From Dehalococcoidia bacterium (GTDB lineage Bacteria > Chloroflexota > Dehalococcoidia > Tepidiformales > Tepidiformaceae), in the NCBI GenBank assembly GCA_009839725.1, contig VXPF01000063.1, positions 1 to 35,933 on the forward strand: 35,933 nucleotides of DNA. Direction: 5' to 3'. Shown in pieces: positions 23,072 through 29,635 of the stretch (position 1 is its first letter; every line of letters starts with the position of its first letter). The position numbers and the translations under genes are program-made. The notes beneath the pieces are model-generated. The model searched no databases, had not been told where the DNA came from, and saw only the letters and a program-made list of their open reading frames with translations.

Positions 23072-24016
23072 TTGCTCGCGTACGTCTTCGCCCGCTTTCT
23101 GCAGGCGATACCCGTCCTCGTGCTGGCGAGCATCGCGGTTTTCCTGATGCTCCGGCTCGTGCCGGGCGATCCTGCAGAACTCCTCGCGGGCCAGGACGCC
23201 ACCGAGGAGGATGTCGTTCGCATCCGGGGCCAGCTCGGGCTGAACGACTCCCTCCCGGAGCAGTACTTCGGCTGGCTCGCGGATGTCTTCCAGGGGGACC
23301 TCGGCGTCTCCTTCGCCCGCGGCCTGCCCGTGAGCCGGATGCTGCGCACCGCTATCCCGCCCACGGTGGAGCTTGCCGTGGCTGCCTATCTGGTCGCCGT
23401 CGTGGTCGGTATTCCCCTCGGGATCCTGGGAGGTATCCGTCCCCGTTCGGGATGGGACTGGACGCTCTCGGGCTTCACGCTCGTGGCCATCGGCATCCCC
23501 GGTTTCCTCCTCGGCATCATCATGCTCTGGATCTTCAGCGTCAGGCTCGATTGGTTCCCCGTGTTCGGCGCCGTGTCCATCCTCGATGATCCCGTCGATT
23601 CCCTCCGTCACCTCGCCCTGCCCGCGATCGCGACGGGGGTGGGAGTGGCCGCCGTTCTTGCCCGCTACACGCGCACCACGATCGCGGAAGTGATGGGGAA
23701 CGACTACGTGCGAACGGCCCGCGCGAAGGGGCTCGCCGAGAGCCGCGTCGTCGTCCGCCACGCCCTCCGGAATTCGATGATCCCCGTGGTAACGGTCATG
23801 GCGCTCCAGGTCGGCGGGCTGCTCGTGGGGGCCGTCATCGTCGAGCAGGTGTTCACCCGCCCCGGCCTCGGGCGCCTGGTCGTGAACGCCATCCAGGCGC
23901 GCGACTACCTCGTCGTCCAGAGCACCCTCATCATCCTCGTGACGGTCTTCATCGGGGCCAACCTGGCCGCCGATATCGCCTACGGCTTCCTCGATCCCCG
24001 GGTGCGCGGACGATGA
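23072..24016 (+). CDS. ABC importer permease, DppB type
   Basis: 314 residues, TTG start 3 bases after the stop of the binding protein, so translation is probably coupled. N-terminal membrane segment (YVFARFLQAIPVLVLASIAVFLMLRLVPGDPAELLAG), about five further membrane segments and the EAA loop ETMGNDYVRTARAKGLAESRVVVRHALRN (here beginning AEVMGND) that docks the ATPase. Forms the transmembrane channel with the next gene. DppB/OppB-family signatures are clear. Confidence 0.92.
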   Translation: MLAYVFARFLQAIPVLVLASIAVFLMLRLVPGDPAELLAGQDATEEDVVRIRGQLGLNDSLPEQYFGWLADVFQGDLGVSFARGLPVSRMLRTAIPPTVELAVAAYLVAVVVGIPLGILGGIRPRSGWDWTLSGFTLVAIGIPGFLLGIIMLWIFSVRLDWFPVFGAVSILDDPVDSLRHLALPAIATGVGVAAVLARYTRTTIAEVMGNDYVRTARAKGLAESRVVVRHALRNSMIPVVTVMALQVGGLLVGAVIVEQVFTRPGLGRLVVNAIQARDYLVVQSTLIILVTVFIGANLAADIAYGFLDPRVRGR

Positions 24017-24915
24017 GCGCGGTCACCCTGGACGCCGAGCTCGAGCTTTCGTGGTGGGGGCGCAAGACCCGCGAGTCGCTGCTCTTCTCGACCATCAACG
24101 GGATCATCCGCAACCCCCAGGGCATGGTCGCGATCATCGGCCTTGTGCTGCTGGTCGTTGGGGCCGTGGGCGCTCCGGTCATCGCCCAGTACGACCCTGT
24201 CGATCAGGGGGCCGCCGGACGCTTCCTGGCCCCGTCAACTGACCACTGGTTCGGCACGGACGAGCTCCGTCGCGACCTGTTCTCCCGCACCCTTTTCGGG
24301 CTGCGAGCGTCCCTCGCCGTGAGCCTCATCAGCGTCGCCGTCGGTACGTCGATTGGTGTGACAATCGGCTTCCTTGCCGGGTTCATCGGCGGGCTTCTCG
24401 AAGCAGCGGCCATGCGCCTCGTCGATGCCTTGCTGGCGTTTCCCGGCCTGATTGCCGCTCTGGCCATCCTCAACATCCTCGGTCCTGGCGTGCGCAGCAT
24501 CGGGATCGCGATCGCGTTCTTCACCATCCCCGCCTTCGCGCGGCTGGCGCGCGCCCAGATGCTCGCCGAGAAGAACAAAGACTATGTGCTCGCGTCCCAG
24601 GCCCTGGGCGCCAGTCCGCAGCGCGTCGTCTTCCGCCACATCGCCATTAACGCCTTCCCGCCCCTCCTCACCCAGATGGCCCTGCTGATGGCCGTGGCCG
24701 TGCTCATCACCGCCGCTCTCAGCTTCCTCGGACTCGGCGACAACCCGCCCGCGCCCTCCCTCGGCGGCCTCCTCAACGTGAGCCGCCAGTACCTTCGCGA
24801 GGCCTGGTGGTACGCCGTCTTCCCGGGCGCCGTCTTCGCCCTCCTCCTCTTCTCCCTCAACCTCCTCTCCGACGCCATCAACGAGGCTTCAAGCCCCTAC
24901 CAGAGGCGTCGCTAA
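24013..24915 (+). CDS. ABC importer permease, DppC type
   Basis: 300 residues; its ATG overlaps the stop of the preceding gene (ATGA). An N-terminal OppC-type segment (GIIRNPQGMVAIIGLVLLVVGAVGAPVIAQYDP) is followed by HWFGTDELRRDLFSRTLFGLRASLAVSLISV. The EAA loop is KDYVLASQALGASPQRVVFRHIAINAFPPLL. Several membrane segments. Together with the DppB-type partner it makes the pore. The DppD/DppF ATPases usually encoded next are absent here; a sulfatase gene follows instead, so the ATPases must be shared or encoded elsewhere. Confidence 0.92.
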   Translation: MSAVTLDAELELSWWGRKTRESLLFSTINGIIRNPQGMVAIIGLVLLVVGAVGAPVIAQYDPVDQGAAGRFLAPSTDHWFGTDELRRDLFSRTLFGLRASLAVSLISVAVGTSIGVTIGFLAGFIGGLLEAAAMRLVDALLAFPGLIAALAILNILGPGVRSIGIAIAFFTIPAFARLARAQMLAEKNKDYVLASQALGASPQRVVFRHIAINAFPPLLTQMALLMAVAVLITAALSFLGLGDNPPAPSLGGLLNVSRQYLREAWWYAVFPGAVFALLLFSLNLLSDAINEASSPYQRRR

Positions 24916-24959
24916 CGGCCATCGCCCGATGGAGCGCTCACCAAACACAGGAGGATCCC

Positions 24960-26480
24960 GTGCCCGCTGACTCCCGCCCCAACATCGTTGTCATCATGGC
25001 CGACCAGCACCGCGCCGATGCCCTCGGCTGCTACGGGAACGACATCATCCGCACGCCCAACATCGATCGCCTCGCGGCCGAAGGCGTGCGCTTTGGCCGC
25101 GCCTTCTGCCAGGGACCCCTCTGCATGCCAGCCCGCTGGTCCCTCCTCACGGGCCGCTACGTCCGCGACCACGGCGTGTTCGAGAACGACTGGGACATGA
25201 CCCAGGACCTCCCCAACCTCGCCCAGCACCTCCAGCAGGCCGGCTACTACACGAGCTGCATCGGCAAGATGCACCTCTTCGCCGACGAAACCCTCGTCTG
25301 CGGCCGCCCCGAGCTCGCCTCCGACCCCTTCGTCACCCCCCGCTACCGCGCCGTCGGCTTCGATGAGCCTCACCCCGGCCCCGAGAAGAACGGCGTCATG
25401 GGCCTCGACTGCGAGTACGTCGACCACCTGAAGGAGCGGGGCCTCTTCGAGAGCTACGGGGAGTGGTTCCACCTGCGCGCCTACCCCAAGAAGACGCGCG
25501 ACCACCTCGGCCTCCCCATGTGGTTCCCCGAGTCCACCCCCCTCCCCAACGAGGACTACCTCGATACCTGGACCGGCCAGCAGGTCGTCGACTGGATCGA
25601 CAACTACGACGGCGACCAGCCCTTCTTCCAGTGGGTCGGCTTCCCCGGGCCGCACGAGCCCCACGACGCTCCGAAGGACTACGCCGACCTCTACCGCAAC
25701 GTCGAGATCCCCACCGGCGAGCGCATTCCCCCCGAGGTCCCCGAGTCGGGTCCCCTCCACACCCTCATGCGCTGGCTCCAGACCACCGCCCAGTGGGAGG
25801 GGCTCACCGACGACATCGTCCAGCTCCTCACCCGCTACTACTATGCCAACATCACCGCCATCGACGACCAGGTCGGAGCCATCGTCGAAGCACTCGATCG
25901 CAAGGGCATCCTCGACAACACCTGGATCATCTACACCGCCGACCACGGCGAGATGATGGGCGACCACTGGATGCTCTGGAAGATGCTCTTCTACGAGCAG
26001 TCCGCCACCGTGCCCCTCATCATCCGCCCGCCCGGCGGCATGGAGAGCCACACCGTCGACGGCATCGTCGAGCACGTCGACGTGACCGCAACGATCGAGG
26101 CGCTGACCGGCATCGCGCCCCTCCCCGACAACGAGGGCAACTCCCTCCTCGGCCACGTCGACGGCAGCGGCGGCCCCACCCGCGATGTTGCCCACAGCGA
26201 GAACTACGGCTTCGGCATGTTCGCCACCGACCGCTACAAGCTCGTCGTCTTCGAGGACACGAAGGAACCCGTGCAGCTCTTCGACCTGCAGGAGGACCCC
26301 GAGGAGAACGTCAACGTCGTCGCCGACCCCGCCTACGCGGACGTGGTCGCCCAGATGCTGAGCGACCACGTCGAGCCCTTCCTTGCGATACCACCAAAGC
26401 GCCCGGCGAAGGGAATCTGGGAGGTTCAGGCCGGCCGCTACGAGGGCAACCGCCACCTCGCGGTGCGCTACCCCAAGTAG
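24960..26480 (+). CDS. Second sulfatase
   Basis: 506 residues from the GTG at 24960, which follows CAGGAGGATCCC; the open frame upstream overlaps the permease and is not used. Sulfatase family: RPNIVVIMADQHRADALGCYG, formylglycine motif LCMPARWSLLTGRY with Cys55 (Ala replaces the usual Ser of CxPSR, still CxPxR), IGKMHLF, YTADHGEMMGDHWMLWK and a C-terminal substrate region. Shorter than the sulfatase at 17926 and without the extra sandwich domain. No signal peptide, so probably cytoplasmic, acting on imported substrate. It ends the importer operon (45 bases after the DppC-type gene). Activation by the FGE at 20185 is expected. Confidence 0.92.
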   Translation: MPADSRPNIVVIMADQHRADALGCYGNDIIRTPNIDRLAAEGVRFGRAFCQGPLCMPARWSLLTGRYVRDHGVFENDWDMTQDLPNLAQHLQQAGYYTSCIGKMHLFADETLVCGRPELASDPFVTPRYRAVGFDEPHPGPEKNGVMGLDCEYVDHLKERGLFESYGEWFHLRAYPKKTRDHLGLPMWFPESTPLPNEDYLDTWTGQQVVDWIDNYDGDQPFFQWVGFPGPHEPHDAPKDYADLYRNVEIPTGERIPPEVPESGPLHTLMRWLQTTAQWEGLTDDIVQLLTRYYYANITAIDDQVGAIVEALDRKGILDNTWIIYTADHGEMMGDHWMLWKMLFYEQSATVPLIIRPPGGMESHTVDGIVEHVDVTATIEALTGIAPLPDNEGNSLLGHVDGSGGPTRDVAHSENYGFGMFATDRYKLVVFEDTKEPVQLFDLQEDPEENVNVVADPAYADVVAQMLSDHVEPFLAIPPKRPAKGIWEVQAGRYEGNRHLAVRYPK

Positions 26481-26559
26481 CCACGTCGGCGACCCCGTGA
26501 CCGGAGATTGCCGCGGGCACTCCTCTGCTGTTGGGTCAACGAGCGTCCGGCAGGCGTGC

Positions 26560-26572
26560 TAGCCTTGCACCC
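26560..26572 (+). promoter_or_regulatory. -10 box for a leaderless start
   Basis: TAGCCT (26560-26565) followed by 7 bases and the GTG at 26573, without a Shine-Dalgarno sequence. Confidence 0.4.
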
Positions 26573-27028
26573 GTGAAGCGCCTCGCCCCCCTCGCCGCCT
26601 CCATCATGGCCGGGCTGGCCTCCGCCTCCGGCGCGGCCATCTGCAGTCCAACGAATCCCCGGTCTGACGAAAGGGTTTGTGTCGAGAGCCTCATCAGGAC
26701 CGCCAGGATGCCTGCGTACTCCTTCCCCTTCGACACGGGGGTGGACCCCGAACTGGCCAGGGCTTTCAACCCCTGGTATCCGGGAACAAGAGAGGTGCCC
26801 GCCCGCCAGCTTGTGCTCCTGCACGACAGCGGTCCTCGCCGCCAGGCCGGCGACCCCGAGCCCTCCCCCGTGCAGCCCGTCGAGGTGAACGCCGAACCCA
26901 TGCGTTCCCTGCCGGTGGCGACCCCGGTACCCGAGCAGCCTGCGCGGCGCGGCATGTCTCCCGTCGTTTGGACGCTGGCAATCGTGTCCATCCTGGCGCT
27001 GCTGCTCCTCTCCTCCCCACCCGTCTAG
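26573..27028 (+). CDS. Hypothetical membrane protein
   Basis: 151 residues from GTG 26573. The N-terminus (VKRLAPLAASIMAGLASASGAAIC) could be a weak signal peptide ending near Cys. The middle is polar (ICSPTNPRSDERVCVESLIRTARMPAYSFPFDTGVDPELARAF), then a Pro-rich stretch and a C-terminal membrane segment MSPVVWTLAIVSILALLLLS. I do not recognise the family. It precedes the LuxR-type membrane protein by 69 bases on the same strand and has its own TAGCCT box. Confidence 0.5.
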   Translation: MKRLAPLAASIMAGLASASGAAICSPTNPRSDERVCVESLIRTARMPAYSFPFDTGVDPELARAFNPWYPGTREVPARQLVLLHDSGPRRQAGDPEPSPVQPVEVNAEPMRSLPVATPVPEQPARRGMSPVVWTLAIVSILALLLLSSPPV

Positions 27029-27085
27029 GGGCCCGGTGGATCCCGTCCCGTTGGGTCGGGTGATGTAATTCCGAGGTTCGACTGC

Positions 27086-27097
27086 TAGCGTGGCCCG
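27086..27097 (+). promoter_or_regulatory. -10 box for a leaderless start
   Basis: TAGCGT (27086-27091) followed by 6 bases and the GTG at 27098, without a Shine-Dalgarno sequence. Confidence 0.4.
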
Positions 27098-28906
27098 GTG
27101 CCACGGAGAGGCCGCCCCCGCCATCCCGGCCTGCTCACGCCCGGCGAGCAGCGAGTCCTTGAGGAGCTGCGCCAGGGCGGCACGAACGCCGAGATTGCCG
27201 TGCGCCTCCGACTCAGCCCGGAGACGGTCAAGACCCACATCGCACGCATGCTCTCCAAGCTCGGCCTTGAGGACCGCCATGAGCTTGCCTCGTGGCGCCC
27301 CGAGTCAGAGCGAAACCGACTGCGTGCGTTGCTCGCGATGCCCATCGCCCTCGGCTCCTTCGCTCGCCCCCTCGTCTGGGCGGGTGCGGGAACACTGATG
27401 CTGGCTGGCGCCGCTGCCGTGGCTGGTGTACTTGTGTTTGTGCCCGGTCAGGGCGAGCCGGAGCCCGCTTCCCCGTCGGCGACTCCGTCCTCAATTGCTC
27501 CCACAGTTGCGGCCACGCCTTCGCCCCAACCCACCCCGGCCGCGACTGTGTCCCCTACGCCCCCCTCACGAGCTACGCCCTCGCCGGAAGACACGTCCCC
27601 GCCCCACGAGCCAGCAGACATCGCCGGCGACTACATCGGCCACCAGTTAACCGAGCTGCTGGTCATCGAAGAGGGGGCCGTCGAATCCCTGCTCCTCGAG
27701 TGGACGGGAGCGCCCAGCGGCGTCACGCACTGGCAGTACCGCTACCGCGAGTGGGCGGGGCAGCCGCTGCCATGGTCAGCCTGGCAGGCTGTTCCCGATA
27801 GCGATGCGGCTACCCGGAGCTACAGGGTGAGCGTACCCCCTGGCGCATACGAGTTCGAGGTGCGTGGCGTGGGCCCCGCCACGGTGGGCTTGTCGTCCGT
27901 GCCTGCGCTGGAGGACCCCTGGCACGACTTCGAATCGTTCGGAATCTCGCGTGAGGCGGGGGAGCCTGTAGGGGTGGGGCCGTCGCGGATGGTGGAAGGC
28001 GACGGCGTGACCGCCTGGTGGGTAGGCAACTTCACCCTCGTAATCCCCGACGGCGTGCGAGTTTTCGGGAAGCCAGGGTTCCAGCAGGCAACATGTGAGG
28101 TCGAATACCCGGACTGCATCACCGATGGTGTCTTTATTTCCCACCACCCCACCGGCTCCACCTTGCTGTTCAGCGTCGATGGTGACCAGGTGGAACGCTA
28201 CATGTCGCAGACCCTGCCCGCGAGCGTGACCGCCGCCGTTAACGCGTTGTTCGACCAACTCATCGCGTCGATGCGGCTGGAAGCGGAGACGCCTGAGCTC
28301 ATGGTCATCAGTGATGGTGCCACCGACGCACTGATCCTTGAGTGGACGGGCGTGCCCCCCGGCACCACGAGCTGGCAGTACAGGCTCTACACACACCTCG
28401 AAGGCCGACTGCTGACCGCGGGCTTGTGGACACACATCCCCAATAGCACGGCCTCAACGCGCAGCTACCGGCTTACCGGCCTCGCCGCTGGCACTGACTA
28501 CGAAGTTGAGGTGCGAGCCATGATCGGAGCGGAAGCCGGGGTCGTCTCGTCGCCGCGATGGCAGTGCTGCCGCTGGTTCACAAGCGGCAGCATCACCGCC
28601 GAGAGCGGAAGGCTCCCCAACATCGGGCGCTATCAGGTGATCGAAGGTGATGGCATCACGAAGTGGCGGGTGTTTGGCCTGGGCTGGCTCGTCACCATCC
28701 CCGAAGGGATGCGAGTCGCCCTCGTGGGCGGGGGCATCGTCGATGGCAGCATGCTGCCGGTGGGCCTCAGGGAGATCGAGAGCAACTCCACCATCATGTT
28801 CGATCCCCTTGATGGGAGCGAGATCGAGCGGAGCATCGACGCCCCTCCAGCGGGAGACGTGGGGGCGCTGTTCGACCAAATCGCCGAATCAGTCGAGCAT
28901 CGCTAG
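27098..28906 (+). CDS. LuxR-type HTH, transmembrane, duplicated ectodomain protein
   Basis: 602 residues, GTG start. Residues 13-66 are a LuxR/GerE helix-turn-helix (LTPGEQRVLEELRQGGTNAEIAVRLRLSPETVKTHIARMLSKLGLEDRHELASW). Residues ~88-116 are one membrane segment, ~117-175 a Pro/Ser/Thr linker. Then two copies of a ~200-residue module follow (about 185-392 and 399-597). Each has a fibronectin-III-like half (LLLEWTGAPSGVTHWQYRYR / LILEWTGVPPGTTSWQYRLY ... YEFEVRG / YEVEVRA). The second half has EGDGVTAWWVGNFTLVIPDG / EGDGITKWRVFGLGWLVTIPEG and ends ALFDQL / ALFDQI. Topology predicts DNA binding inside and modules outside, i.e. a one-component membrane-spanning regulator. The lipoprotein at 16647 carries one copy of the module. 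No response-regulator receiver domain. Confidence 0.82.
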   Translation: MPRRGRPRHPGLLTPGEQRVLEELRQGGTNAEIAVRLRLSPETVKTHIARMLSKLGLEDRHELASWRPESERNRLRALLAMPIALGSFARPLVWAGAGTLMLAGAAAVAGVLVFVPGQGEPEPASPSATPSSIAPTVAATPSPQPTPAATVSPTPPSRATPSPEDTSPPHEPADIAGDYIGHQLTELLVIEEGAVESLLLEWTGAPSGVTHWQYRYREWAGQPLPWSAWQAVPDSDAATRSYRVSVPPGAYEFEVRGVGPATVGLSSVPALEDPWHDFESFGISREAGEPVGVGPSRMVEGDGVTAWWVGNFTLVIPDGVRVFGKPGFQQATCEVEYPDCITDGVFISHHPTGSTLLFSVDGDQVERYMSQTLPASVTAAVNALFDQLIASMRLEAETPELMVISDGATDALILEWTGVPPGTTSWQYRLYTHLEGRLLTAGLWTHIPNSTASTRSYRLTGLAAGTDYEVEVRAMIGAEAGVVSSPRWQCCRWFTSGSITAESGRLPNIGRYQVIEGDGITKWRVFGLGWLVTIPEGMRVALVGGGIVDGSMLPVGLREIESNSTIMFDPLDGSEIERSIDAPPAGDVGALFDQIAESVEHR

Positions 28907-28947
28907 CCTCTCCCGCTCCTTCCGGCAGCACGCCATCGCGCTCTGAC

Positions 28948-28965
28948 CCGCCATCACCGTGGCGG
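28948..28965. terminator. Hairpin between convergent genes
   Basis: CCGCCA (28948-28953) and TGGCGG (28960-28965) around a 6-base loop lie between the stops at 28906 and 29032. No T run follows; position suggests a bidirectional transcription stop. Confidence 0.3.
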
Positions 28966-29031
28966 CCGGCACCAACTCCCTGACCGCCTGCTAGCGATGG
29001 GGAGGCTGCCCAAGCCCCCTAACCTCAGCCC

Positions 29032-29424
29032 CTACGGGATCACCAGCTCCCAGCCGATGCGCAGGTTGGAGCAGTTGTCGTTGATGCGCGGGTTCGCGGC
29101 CATGAGCGAGGCCGTGGTCACGCCGTGATCTTGCGCGATGCGCCAGCACACGTCACCCGGCCTGACCGTGTAGACGCCTCCTCGGGAACCAGTCGTGGCT
29201 GCTGCTGGACGGGCGTCGGTCGTGGGGGTGGTGGCGGCGGGCGTCGTCGGGTCGGGCGTCGGGGTCTGCCGCGTCGCCGGGATCGGCACCTCCCTGGGAG
29301 TGGCTGGCGGCGTGGAGCCGAGGTCGGGCGGGGCGGCGCCCGGACCGCCTTCGTAGCACCCCGCCAGGGAGACAACCGCTGCGAGGACCAGGGCAACTGA
29401 AAGGACCTGGGTGACCCACCTCAT
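29032..29424 (-). CDS. LysM-domain lipoprotein
   Basis: 130 residues. The ATG at 29424 follows GGGAGGAGCAACC. Lipoprotein signal (VTQVLSVALVLAAVVSLAGC, lipobox LAGC), then a Pro/Thr/Ala-rich linker. A C-terminal LysM domain follows (YTVRPGDVCWRIAQDHGVTTASLMAANPRINDNCSNLRIGWELVIP), which in its family binds peptidoglycan or related glycans. The two Cys residues in the domain could form a disulfide. Probably an envelope protein anchored to the membrane and touching the wall. Nothing links it functionally to the neighbouring PKS. Confidence 0.85.
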   Translation of the reverse strand: MRWVTQVLSVALVLAAVVSLAGCYEGGPGAAPPDLGSTPPATPREVPIPATRQTPTPDPTTPAATTPTTDARPAAATTGSRGGVYTVRPGDVCWRIAQDHGVTTASLMAANPRINDNCSNLRIGWELVIP

Positions 29425-29603
29425 GGTTGCTCCTCCCGGGGCTCGCGCCCTGTCCACCGAGTGGAGAGAGCGCACCGCACATCAGGACCGTAGCAACGGA
29501 AGGCTCGAATTACCCCGTCCGTTTTGGGCAATTGGCGACTCTGCTTGCGTCCCGCCCCGCAAGGCTAGACCGGGCGAGATCCCATCCGGCAACAGGCAGG
29601 CTT

Positions 29604-29625
29604 GGAGGGCTCAGCGAAGCCCTCC
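29604..29625 (-). terminator. GC hairpin after the PKS gene
   Basis: GGAGGGCT (29604-29611) and AGCCCTCC (29618-29625) form a perfect 8-bp stem with a 6-base loop, 10 bases beyond the PKS stop codon at 29636. No T run, so termination is inferred from position. Confidence 0.5.
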
Positions 29626-29635
29626 GTTCGGGACG

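Noticed and set aside
24807-24959. Upstream extension of the second sulfatase frame into the permease gene
   Set aside because: The extension is antiphase to the permease and not protein-like; the GTG at 24960 has a CAGGAGG site and begins the conserved sulfatase core.
18487-26456. Long minus-strand frames opposite the sulfatases, binding protein and permeases (for example 18487-19827, 22331-23761, 24912-26456)
   Set aside because: They are Val/Glu/Asp/Gly-rich artefacts of codon bias in the sense genes, have no recognisable motifs and lack ribosome sites.
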